Shown here piece by piece: positions 1-6,708 of a stretch of DNA of 64,000 nt; the first letter of the stretch is position 1; the number at the start of each line of letters is the position of its first letter. Both the position numbers and the translations under genes were made by a program. The notes under the pieces are model-generated. The model saw nothing but the letters and a program-made list of their open reading frames with translations, ran no database searches and was not told where the DNA came from. The stretch is from Halorhabdus utahensis DSM 12940 (GTDB taxonomy: Archaea; Halobacteriota; Halobacteria; Halobacteriales; Haloarculaceae), in the NCBI RefSeq assembly GCF_000023945.1, contig NC_013158.1, positions 2,790,001 through 2,854,000 of the forward strand, in the 5' to 3' direction.

Positions 1-308
1 ACCTCCAGGTCGGCTCCCGTCACCGCAGCCAGCTCGACGACTTCCCCGGGGACGAGCGCGGCGACGTTCCCGTTGACCGAGAGCACTGGGTGGTCGGCGA
101 GCAGAAGGTGTGCGGCCCCAACCCGCTCGGCCCGGTCGGCGCTCTCGATGGTCCGCTCGCCCAGCAGGTAATCGAATGCTTCGCCCCGCCCTTGGGCGAT
201 GAGACCCTGCTGGCTCGTGATCCCCTTCTCGACGCCGGTTTCGATACGATGGCGGGTCAACAGCGATTCGTACCGTGGGTGACTCTCCGGGACGTCAACC
301 TCGCTCAT
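1..308 (-). CDS. 4-phosphopantoate--beta-alanine ligase (archaeal phosphopantothenate synthetase), C-terminus cut by window edge
   Basis: Only the first 102 codons are visible, because the gene runs off the left edge of the window. The N-terminus begins MSEVDVPESHPRYESLL and continues with a GVEKGITSQQGLIAQGRGEA stretch, which I recognise from the archaeal ligase that joins 4-phosphopantoate to beta-alanine. That enzyme replaces bacterial PanC in CoA synthesis. The next gene on the same strand, 35 bp upstream, is pantoate kinase, the preceding enzyme of the same archaeal route, and this supports the call strongly. The ATG at 306-308 fits the conserved N-terminus. Confidence 0.9.
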   Translation of the reverse strand, partial: MSEVDVPESHPRYESLLTRHRIETGVEKGITSQQGLIAQGRGEAFDYLLGERTIESADRAERVGAAHLLLADHPVLSVNGNVAALVPGEVVELAAVTGADLE

Positions 309-343
309 GGCTCCCGATCGGACCCAGACAGTGAAAAACGTCG

Positions 344-1225
344 CTACTGCGACGCGTTACTCGACAGGGTGGAATTCTCTGTGCCCGCGTGCCTGCCATC
401 GACCAGCGTCGCTCCCGTTGGGTCGACTCGACAGACTGCAGGATCGTATCCTGCCGCCGACAGTCCCTCACCGGTCGCAAAGACTGTCTCCCCGAGCATC
501 GCCATCGAGGCCTCACCGTCGGCCGCTGCGACGTCCATAATCACGTCCCGGACCGTCTCAGTCAGGAGTCCGGCTTCACGAGCGAACCGCCGGGATGCGT
601 ACATGAACTGCTCGACGGTCGGCTCTCCGACGACGGTCGAAACCCCCTCGTTTCCAGCTTCCGTCAGCCGGTCGGTGTCACCGCCGATGACTGTGGCCGT
701 GTCGAGTTCGCCGAAGGTGACGTACTCGATTCGAGACTGCGCGGGAATCGCGTCGAGGCGGTTTTCCATGGGTCCACCCGGCTCCAGTCGGAGGCTGATT
801 CCGCCGGCTGCCTGCGCGACGACGTCGCCAAGGCCTGTCCCGGCCTGCACCTCCGCACCGTGGGCGATCGTCACGAGTTCGTCCCGCGAGAGTCGCCGGT
901 CGAACGCGCTATTGGCGGCGAGTGCCGTCCCGAGTGCCATCGCCCCGGAGACCCCGAACCCCGCACCGATCGGCAGATCGGTCTCGCCGGTCACCGCCGC
1001 CTCGACTTCCAGGGCGTCGAGAACCCGTTCGACCGCTTCGATCTGAACGGGCTCTCCATCGAGCGTCACCGTCGTCTCGGGTGCGGATTCGACGGTCACT
1101 CTGACGCCGTCTGAGAGCGCGATCCCGCCACCGCGTGATCCCGTCGTCGTCGGGTCATCCGTCCGCACGACGGAGAAAAATCCCGTCACGTGCCCCGGGA
1201 CGAAGGCACTCGCTTTCTCGGTCAT
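344..1225 (-). CDS. Pantoate kinase (GHMP kinase family)
   Basis: This 293-aa GHMP-superfamily kinase carries the glycine-rich phosphate loop PIGAGFGVSGAMALG at about residues 85-99. The N-terminal KASAFVPGHVTGFF is typical of archaeal pantoate kinase, which phosphorylates pantoate to 4-phosphopantoate before beta-alanine is added. The ATG at 1223-1225 is preferred over the in-frame GTG one codon earlier. The gene sits 35 bp upstream of the ligase of the next step, so the two probably form an operon for the archaeal phosphopantothenate pathway. It is a cytoplasmic enzyme of normal family length. Family confidence is high, and the substrate follows from the neighbour. Confidence 0.9.
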   Translation of the reverse strand: MTEKASAFVPGHVTGFFSVVRTDDPTTTGSRGGGIALSDGVRVTVESAPETTVTLDGEPVQIEAVERVLDALEVEAAVTGETDLPIGAGFGVSGAMALGTALAANSAFDRRLSRDELVTIAHGAEVQAGTGLGDVVAQAAGGISLRLEPGGPMENRLDAIPAQSRIEYVTFGELDTATVIGGDTDRLTEAGNEGVSTVVGEPTVEQFMYASRRFAREAGLLTETVRDVIMDVAAADGEASMAMLGETVFATGEGLSAAGYDPAVCRVDPTGATLVDGRHAGTENSTLSSNASQ

Positions 1226-1322
1226 CACCCGGGTTTCGGCTGCCGCCCGCTAGAACCCTTCGGGACGCGTCCGGGAAGCCGCCAGATTGATGGGTGTTTA
1301 CGCTGTCTTCGGACGTATACAC

Positions 1323-1625
1323 ATGCCCACAGTCAGTGTCCGGCTTCCCGACGAAGAGAAGGACGAACTCGAAGCCGTCGCCGACCTGCTCGAGGAGGAT
1401 TGGAGCACGATCATCCGGAAGTCGTTGCGTGATGGTCTGCATGATCTTCGGGTTCGCCACGCGGTCGAGCGCTACCAGTCCGGCGAGGTCGCGGTGAACG
1501 AGGCGGCCAGGCTGGCAAACGTCACCGTGGCCGAGTGGCTCGAAATCAGTCGGGAGAAGAATCTGACCGTGCAGTTCCGGCGCGAGGATCTCGAGCGCGA
1601 GGTCGAGGCGGCCCACGAACTATGA
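1323..1625 (+). CDS. UPF0175-like ribbon-helix-helix protein, probable antitoxin
   Basis: This 100-aa protein starts MPTVSVRLPDEEKDEL, a ribbon-helix-helix-like beginning. Its C-terminal half (GEVAVNEAARLANVTVAEWL, then a second helix) resembles the UPF0175 family found as VapB-like antitoxins. The ATG at 1323 matches the RHH start; a longer reading frame from 1287 adds a non-conserved extension and is rejected. Its last codons overlap the next gene by four bases (ATGA), which implies translational coupling. A TATA-like tgtttac near 1293-1299 lies about 26 nt upstream. The probable role is to bind DNA and neutralise the downstream PIN-like protein; this is inferred from family and arrangement. 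Confidence 0.7.
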   Translation: MPTVSVRLPDEEKDELEAVADLLEEDWSTIIRKSLRDGLHDLRVRHAVERYQSGEVAVNEAARLANVTVAEWLEISREKNLTVQFRREDLEREVEAAHEL

Positions 1626-2152
1626 CCCGGATCTACGTCGGGCCAGGCCCACTGGTCGACCTCGGGACGGTCGGCGAGACAACGTTACTCAGGGCGTTCG
1701 ATGGCGAAATCGTGATTCCTGAGGCGGTCGCCGAACACGTCTCGACCGAACCGGCGAAGACGAACATGGAGAAGCTGATCGCCGACGGTGTCGCGACCCG
1801 CGAAGCGGCCGAGACCGAGTTCGAAGCGCAGGCGACGGGTATGCTCGGTGTCGAAGCGCCAGTGGTCGAGAGTCGGCTACTGGAACCCGTTTTGGCGGCA
1901 ACTGACGATCCATCTGACGACCCACGGGACGACGATCCGACGATCGGACTCGTCACCGACGACCGCCGCCTCCGGACGGTTGCTGCGGGCTTGGGGGCGA
2001 CTGTCACTGGTACCTTCGGTGTCGTCGTCCGGGCTGCAAGCGAAGACAAGTACCTCAAGACGACACAGGCAAAGCGGATCGTCCGTCGGATCGACAGTCA
2101 TGGGCTCCATCTCACTGGCGAACTCCGCGCACAGGCTGTCGGTGGTCTCTGA
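1622..2152 (+). CDS. PIN-like (DUF3368-type) protein, putative toxin partner
   Basis: This 176-aa protein starts at an ATG overlapping the stop of the UPF0175-like gene. It looks like a PIN-fold nuclease relative of the DUF3368 kind. There is an early EIVIPEAVAEHV segment, as in PIN domains after strand 2, and a late IGLVTDDRRLRTVAAGLG block with acidic residues where PIN domains carry the third catalytic aspartate. The usual first catalytic Asp near the N-terminus is not obvious (IYVGPGPLVDLG), so activity is uncertain. Genes of this pair often act as toxin and antitoxin. It could instead be an inactive PIN relative with a regulatory role. Confidence 0.6.
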   Translation: MTRIYVGPGPLVDLGTVGETTLLRAFDGEIVIPEAVAEHVSTEPAKTNMEKLIADGVATREAAETEFEAQATGMLGVEAPVVESRLLEPVLAATDDPSDDPRDDDPTIGLVTDDRRLRTVAAGLGATVTGTFGVVVRAASEDKYLKTTQAKRIVRRIDSHGLHLTGELRAQAVGGL

Positions 2153-2269
2153 TCGACGTCGGCCGTGGGTTTTCCGATTCGATCGAGGTGAATTTGCCAC
2201 AAGACATCTGAGAACAATTACAATAGATTTATTTTACAGAACGCATTTGACTTTCAATTGGGGGGTAGA

Positions 2270-3397
2270 ATGAGCGAACAGACGAATCATACGTTTAGCG
2301 ACTCGAATAGCACGGAAGATACAATTTCCCGACGTTCGTTGCTGAAAGCGGCACCGGCAGCGGTGGTCGGGACGGCGGGGCTCGCGACGGAAAGTGAGCC
2401 CGCAGCAGCACAGTTTGGGGGATTTGGAGGAATCCCGGAACTGGATTTCTCGAGTGGGACTCCGTCAGTGGACGAAGCGCCGCAGGGCGTTGCTGAAATA
2501 GTTTTCAACATCCACGGATTGGGGGCGGGCTCAGTCAGTACGAGTCAGGCTGCCCAGTTCGCCGGGACTGCCGAAAGTGTCGGCTACGACGAGTCTGTGG
2601 CTGCGGTGACGTGGTCCGGGTTCATCTCGGGGGCCAGAAACGGCGGCGAGCGGTTCGGCGCGTGGCTCGATGAATACACGCAAGCGAATCCCGAGACGAC
2701 CATCCGGGTGGTCGGTCACTCCATGGGCGCGGTCGCCTCGATGGCGGCGCTCGACACGGTCGAGGAGACGAACATCGACACGATCGCGCTGATCGGCGGG
2801 TATCTGAGCCCCGGCGCGGTCTGTGAGGGTGGGCAATATTACGACGCCATCCGGAACTCGGCGGGCGGGGTGTACAATTATCATTCCCAAAACGACTCCA
2901 TCGCCACGATCGGCAGCAGTGGAGCGAATTGTGACGGTGGTTTGGGGATCGGCGGTGGCTTTAGCCTCGGCGATAGCAGTAGTTCGGCGGGGGAAGACGA
3001 TAGTGGCTGGAGCCTCGGTGATGGCAGTGGCTGGAGCTTCGGCGATAGCAGTGGCTGGAGCCTCGGTGACAGCAGTTGGGACTGGGGAGACGGTGACAGC
3101 GGTTGGGACTGGGGAGACAGTGACAGCAGTTGGGACTGGGGAGACAGTGACAGCAGCTGGGACTGGGGAGACAGTGACAGCAGTTGGGACTGGGGAGACG
3201 ATGACAGCGGCTGGGACTGGGGAGACGATGACGGATCCGATTCTGGAGATGATGACGGGTCCGGAGACGTGGGAGTGAGTCCCGATGGGACGCCAGCCAA
3301 CTATTACGATGTCGACGTGACTGACTCGGTCAGCAGCCACGTCGGCTACAAATCCAGCGAGGAGTGTGTCTCACAGATCGTGGAAAACTTCAATTGA
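2270..3397 (+). CDS. Tat-exported alpha/beta-hydrolase (lipase-like) with Trp/Asp repeat tail
   Basis: This 375-aa protein begins with a twin-arginine signal (SRRSLLKAAPAAVVG) ending in an AAAQ-type region, so it is probably secreted folded. The hydrolase part contains the nucleophile elbow GHSMG at residues 149-153 and an upstream oxyanion-like NIHGLG segment, as in lipases and esterases. From about residue 235 the chain becomes Gly/Ser/Asp/Trp-rich. It has degenerate eight-residue repeats, then six perfect-length nine-residue repeats (type SDSSWDWGD, residues 266-319), and a short C-terminal block with YYDVDVTDSV that may supply the catalytic His (SSHVGY). The ATG at 2270 is chosen over an upstream TTG. 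An AT-rich stretch at about 2225-2236 is a likely promoter. Substrate unknown. Confidence 0.75.
   Translation: MSEQTNHTFSDSNSTEDTISRRSLLKAAPAAVVGTAGLATESEPAAAQFGGFGGIPELDFSSGTPSVDEAPQGVAEIVFNIHGLGAGSVSTSQAAQFAGTAESVGYDESVAAVTWSGFISGARNGGERFGAWLDEYTQANPETTIRVVGHSMGAVASMAALDTVEETNIDTIALIGGYLSPGAVCEGGQYYDAIRNSAGGVYNYHSQNDSIATIGSSGANCDGGLGIGGGFSLGDSSSSAGEDDSGWSLGDGSGWSFGDSSGWSLGDSSWDWGDGDSGWDWGDSDSSWDWGDSDSSWDWGDSDSSWDWGDDDSGWDWGDDDGSDSGDDDGSGDVGVSPDGTPANYYDVDVTDSVSSHVGYKSSEECVSQIVENFN
3065..3226 (+). repeat. Six in-frame 27-bp tandem repeats
   Basis: Six consecutive 27-bp units run in frame inside the lipase-like gene, each encoding nine residues of the type G/S-D-S-S-W-D-W-G-D. Copies differ by a few bases only, mostly synonymous or Ser/Gly changes. 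This suggests recent unequal crossing over or slippage. A more degenerate eight-residue periodicity (GD-S-GWSL) precedes it at about 3013-3064. Confidence 0.9.
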
Positions 3398-3416
3398 GAT
3401 ACTGGCCCGCGGCGGC

Positions 3417-3448
3417 ATGTGTCGCCTGAGGTCTCCACGGCGACACAT
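3417..3448. terminator. Perfect inverted repeat between convergent genes
   Basis: Ten-base arms (3417-3426 and 3439-3448) are perfectly complementary around a 12-base loop. The repeat lies between the lipase-like gene ending at 3397 (+) and the membrane-protein gene ending at 3483 (-). The location suits a bidirectional transcription end. Archaeal terminators usually need only U-tracts, so the role is inferred. Confidence 0.55.
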
Positions 3449-3482
3449 CACATTCTCATAGCCTGTCGGATGGCGACGGTGA

Positions 3483-3899
3483 CTAGTACCGTCCGCCCGG
3501 TCCGAGTTTGGACTTTTCCAGGATTTCGTCGCCTCCGATCACGTCCGAGACTGTTGCTACCGTCCACGCGAAAAAGACCAACGCCATGACCACTGTCACG
3601 GGCCCGATCAACGCCCAACCGAATGGGTCGACGGCGACAAGTCCGAGGGTCACCACGACGAGTGTTGATAGTCCAGCGCGAACGGTTCGTCCCTCGTTGA
3701 CGGTCTTTCCGACCGCGCTGATGAAGGCAAACACGAACATCGACACCGCCAGTCGCTCGGTCGAGATCAAATTTACAACGGTGACGCCCAGGAGGCTTCC
3801 CACGGCGAGGATCCCGCCACTGACGAAGAGAACCCGGTATCCGATTCGGAGGTGTGAGTGCATACGGGGATCGGTTTCGCGTTGTTCGTCTGTATTCAT
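3483..3899 (-). CDS. Small integral membrane protein of unknown function
   Basis: The protein has 138 residues, a polar N-terminus (MNTDEQRETDPRMHSHL), then four hydrophobic segments at roughly residues 22-43, 48-65, 72-92 and 96-118, and a short charged tail ending GPGGRY. I do not recognise the family. The hydrophobic pattern and haloarchaeal codon use support a real gene. It is convergent with the lipase-like gene and separated from it by an inverted repeat. It stands alone on its strand, and aspS downstream of its start lies over 200 bp away. Confidence 0.65.
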   Translation of the reverse strand: MNTDEQRETDPRMHSHLRIGYRVLFVSGGILAVGSLLGVTVVNLISTERLAVSMFVFAFISAVGKTVNEGRTVRAGLSTLVVVTLGLVAVDPFGWALIGPVTVVMALVFFAWTVATVSDVIGGDEILEKSKLGPGGRY

Positions 3900-4115
3900 C
3901 TATCGTAGTGATCGACACGCTGATACCTTAATGATTGGTGGTTCCCGTCCGCTGTTCTTGTAGTCCCCCACAAAACCGCTGCCAGAATCACTCTCGTTGG
4001 CTCTCAACGGTTTCGCCGCTCCCGTGTCGCTTCGCTCCCGCTCGCAACCGAGACCTCCTCGCGGTCGGTCTCGCTACGGACTCAGCCGTTTCGATCTTTG
4101 ACCGCTGCGAGATCG

Positions 4116-4139
4116 AGCGACTCTACGGAGAGAGTCGCT
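4116..4139 (-). terminator. Hairpin at the end of aspS
   Basis: Nine-base arms agcgactct (4116-4124) and agagtcgct (4131-4139) are perfectly complementary with a six-base loop, and they span the aspS stop codon at 4123-4125. The repeat probably marks the 3' end of the aspS transcript. The following 200 bp hold only imperfect short repeats and no gene I can support. Confidence 0.45.
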
Positions 4140-5427
4140 GGCGATCTCGCGGGAAGATCACGGCTTCGCGGATGTTCTCCAGACCGAGCATCGTCATGAC
4201 GAGCCGTTCGCCACCCAGGCCCCAGCCGGCGTGGGGCGGCATGCCGTACTTGAACATCTTGGTGTAGTACTCGAAGGCACCCGGATCCAGACCCTGCTGT
4301 TCGAATCCCTCGACGAGGTGGTCGTGGCGATGTTCACGCTGCCCGCCCGAAACGAGTTCCATCGACGGGTGCATCATGTCGAAGCCCGTCGAGAGCTCGG
4401 GATCGTCGTCGTGATCCTTGATGTAGAAGGGCTTGATCTCGCTCGGCCAGTCGGTGATGAAGTAGTGCTCGCCGACGTCCTGGCCGAGCGCGTGTTCGGC
4501 CTCTGTCGAGAGGTCGTCACCCCACACCAGCACGTCGTCGATCTCGCCCGTGGCGTTGATCCGCTCGATGGCTTCTTCGTAGGTGAGCCGCGGGAAGTCG
4601 CCCTCGGGAGCCGAGAAGACCTCGGTAAGGCCGAGCGTTTCGAGTTCGTCGGCGCAGTTCCCTGCGACGCCTTCGTAGGCCGCTTTGACGACCGTCTCGC
4701 AGGCGTCCATCGCCTCGGTGTGGTCGTAGAAGGCCGACTCGAAGTCGATCGAGGTGGCCTCGTTGAGGTGCCGGGGCGTGTTGTGCTCCTCGGCGCGGAA
4801 GATCGGCCCGATCTCGAAGACTCGCTCGAGCCCGGAACCGACCATCAGCTGCTTGAACAGCTGTGGACTCTGGTTCATGAATGCCTCGCGGCCGAAGTAG
4901 GTGATCGGGAACAGCTCCGTCCCGCCCTCGGTGCCCGTGGCGACGATCTTCGGCGTGTTGATCTCAGTCGCATCCAGGTTCCGGAAGGCTTCCCGGACCG
5001 AGCGCAGGACTTCCGCGCGGATCTCGAAGATGGCTTTGACTTCGGGCTTGCGGAGGTCAAGCGTCCGGTTGTCCAGTCGTGTCGGGAGTTCGGCGTCGAC
5101 CTTCCCGGATGGGTCAAGCGGGAGTTCGGGGTCGGCAGGGGCGATCACCTCGATGTCGTCGGGCGTGACCTCGACGCCCGTCGGCGCGCGTTCCTCTTCC
5201 TCGACGTCGCCCTCGACCCGGAGGACGCTCTCGCGGTGGACGTCGAGCGCCGTCTCGACGAGCGCCTCGTCGAGTTCGTCCTTCTCGATTTTGACCTGGA
5301 TCTTCCCGGTCGTATCTCTGAGGATCAGGAAGGCAATACCGCCGAGGTCCCGGATCTCGTGGACCCAGCCCGCGACGGTCGCACTCGTCCCGGGATCGGC
5401 GTCAGCAGCGTACGTACGGTCCTGCAT
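4123..5427 (-). CDS. aspS: Aspartyl-tRNA synthetase (archaeal, probably non-discriminating)
   Basis: This 434-aa class II aminoacyl-tRNA synthetase charges tRNA-Asp and, in archaea that have GatB, usually tRNA-Asn too. The N-terminal OB-fold anticodon domain ([21 protein letters not shown], residues 19-39 or so) is followed by the catalytic core with class II motif 2 ([14 protein letters not shown]) and motif 3 ([11 protein letters not shown], about 401-411). Length matches archaeal and eukaryotic-type AspRS rather than the longer bacterial form. A TATA-like attaaac near 5450-5456 lies about 26 nt upstream of the ATG, supporting a leaderless start. The presence of gatB in this window fits a transamidation route for Asn-tRNA and/or Gln-tRNA. 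Confidence 0.97.
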   Translation of the reverse strand: MQDRTYAADADPGTSATVAGWVHEIRDLGGIAFLILRDTTGKIQVKIEKDELDEALVETALDVHRESVLRVEGDVEEEERAPTGVEVTPDDIEVIAPADPELPLDPSGKVDAELPTRLDNRTLDLRKPEVKAIFEIRAEVLRSVREAFRNLDATEINTPKIVATGTEGGTELFPITYFGREAFMNQSPQLFKQLMVGSGLERVFEIGPIFRAEEHNTPRHLNEATSIDFESAFYDHTEAMDACETVVKAAYEGVAGNCADELETLGLTEVFSAPEGDFPRLTYEEAIERINATGEIDDVLVWGDDLSTEAEHALGQDVGEHYFITDWPSEIKPFYIKDHDDDPELSTGFDMMHPSMELVSGGQREHRHDHLVEGFEQQGLDPGAFEYYTKMFKYGMPPHAGWGLGGERLVMTMLGLENIREAVIFPRDRQRLSP

Positions 5428-5561
5428 ACCTCGGTGTTTTTCGCCCGGGGATTAAACTCCGTTTATTCGATTCGAGGGAGGGGGTCGATCGCTGTGGCTG
5501 CAGGGGTCCGCTCCCGTCGCCGACCAAAACGCTTCTGTCAGTTCCCCCGAAACACCGAGCA

Positions 5562-6032
5562 ATGGCCGTTCACGAACTCGACGATCTCGACAAGGCGATC
5601 CTCTATGCACTCCAGGACAACGCCCGGAAAACCTCGACGAGCACGATCGCCGAGCGCATGGACGTCGCCCCGAGTACGGTGCGGACCCGGATCCAGGCGC
5701 TGGAAGCCGACGGCATTCTGACTGGATATCACGCCGAGATCGACTACGAACAGACTGGCCTCCAGTTGCACACGTTGCTCGTCTGTACGGCACCTGTCCC
5801 CGACCGGGAGGAACTCGCCGAACGGGCCCAGGAAGTCAGCGGCGTCGTGGCCGTCCGGGAGGTCATGACCGGCCACGAGAACGTCCACATCGAGGCGATC
5901 GGCCGCGACGGGGACGATCTCAGCCGGATCGGTCGCGAACTCGACGAGATCGGCCTCACCATCGAGGACGAGGACCTCATCCGCAACGAGTACGAAACGC
6001 CGTTCGACGGATTCAGCGTCGAACGGGCCTGA
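5562..6032 (+). CDS. Lrp/AsnC family transcriptional regulator
   Basis: This 156-aa regulator has an N-terminal winged HTH (LDDLDKAILYALQDNARKTS then TIAERMDVAPSTVRTRIQAL) and a C-terminal RAM/AsnC ligand-binding domain (about residues 65-150). It matches the family in length and domain order. It stands just ahead of a TrkA-N-like gene and an amino-acid permease on the same strand, so it is a natural candidate to control them in response to an amino acid. A palindrome in the following intergenic gap (6146-6158) could be its operator. Regulator family is certain; ligand and targets are inferred. Confidence 0.92.
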   Translation: MAVHELDDLDKAILYALQDNARKTSTSTIAERMDVAPSTVRTRIQALEADGILTGYHAEIDYEQTGLQLHTLLVCTAPVPDREELAERAQEVSGVVAVREVMTGHENVHIEAIGRDGDDLSRIGRELDEIGLTIEDEDLIRNEYETPFDGFSVERA

Positions 6033-6145
6033 TTGTCTGTTTGCGTTGTCGCCGTTTGACCGAGCTGGCCAGCTCTCACAGGACTGTCGTCGTTCGGGGG
6101 ACTGACACGAATTCAGACGTATCGGATCGTTTTGCCGGGTTTAGA

Positions 6146-6158
6146 TGACGTAACGTCA
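6146..6158. promoter_or_regulatory. Palindrome TGACGTAACGTCA ahead of the transporter operon
   Basis: A 13-base palindrome (arms TGACGT and ACGTCA around a central A) lies directly upstream of a TATA-like aaataat at about 6159-6164, in the gap between the Lrp gene and the TrkA-N-like/permease pair. The position next to the core promoter suits an operator, plausibly for the adjacent Lrp. The TATA position puts the transcript start near 6187, downstream of the longest possible ATG at 6176. Confidence 0.5.
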
Positions 6159-6292
6159 AAATAATCGACTAACTTATGACGTTCCGTGATTTAGTGTGGG
6201 TGTATGGAACGACATCGTCCGTCCACGACAGCAGGGCATCGACGCGCGCGAACGAAGGGCCTGTCGCCGATTTCAGGGGGTTGTGCGCCGGG

Positions 6293-6703
6293 ATGACCGA
6301 GGACGTGCTTTCCTCCGTCGACGTGGTGGTCATCGGGACGACCAGCGGCGTCAGAGCAGTTGCAGAGGAACTTGATAGCTCCCACGCGGTCGTCTTCGTC
6401 ACGGATCGACACAATCAGGCACGGGTGGCCGAGCGTGCCGGAGTGCCGACCCATCGGACGACGTTCGACACGGGCCTTGACCCGGAGGCGATCTCGGCAA
6501 AGACCGCGTTCGTCGCGACCGACAGGGACGCGGTCAACCTGCTCGTGGCCCAGCGCCTGCGAATTCACGGTGACGTCGAGACAGTGATCATCAGGGTCAA
6601 CGATTCGGATCGAACGGCCGCCTTCGATGGGATAGCCACCGAGACGGTGACGCCAGCCGAAGCGAGCGTGCAAGCGGTTCAGGACTCGCTGGAGGCACTC
6701 TAA
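6293..6703 (+). CDS. TrkA-N-like (Rossmann) protein paired with an APC permease
   Basis: From the ATG at 6293 the protein has 136 residues and a single Rossmann-like domain (SSVDVVVIGTTSGVRAVAEE, later TAFVATDRDAVNLLVAQRLR), resembling RCK/TrkA-N modules that gate transporters. The glycine loop GTTSGVR departs from the classical GxGxxG, so nucleotide binding is doubtful. The frame stays open upstream to an ATG at 6176 (175 aa), but that segment looks non-conserved and lies upstream of the transcript start predicted from the TATA-like element, so the shorter start is preferred; a GTG at 6194 or 6200 is another option. It ends 5 bp before the permease gene and probably regulates it. Confidence 0.65.
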   Translation: MTEDVLSSVDVVVIGTTSGVRAVAEELDSSHAVVFVTDRHNQARVAERAGVPTHRTTFDTGLDPEAISAKTAFVATDRDAVNLLVAQRLRIHGDVETVIIRVNDSDRTAAFDGIATETVTPAEASVQAVQDSLEAL

Positions 6704-6708
6704 TCCCG

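Noticed and set aside
4040-4100. Short imperfect repeats with gaccgcgag/ctcgcggtc-like pieces before the aspS end
   Set aside because: Arms are short and interrupted; similar GC-rich pieces are common in this genome and give no clear function.
4231-5721. A 496-codon plus-strand frame over aspS
   Set aside because: Antisense of aspS; no recognisable domain and it runs through the aspS promoter.
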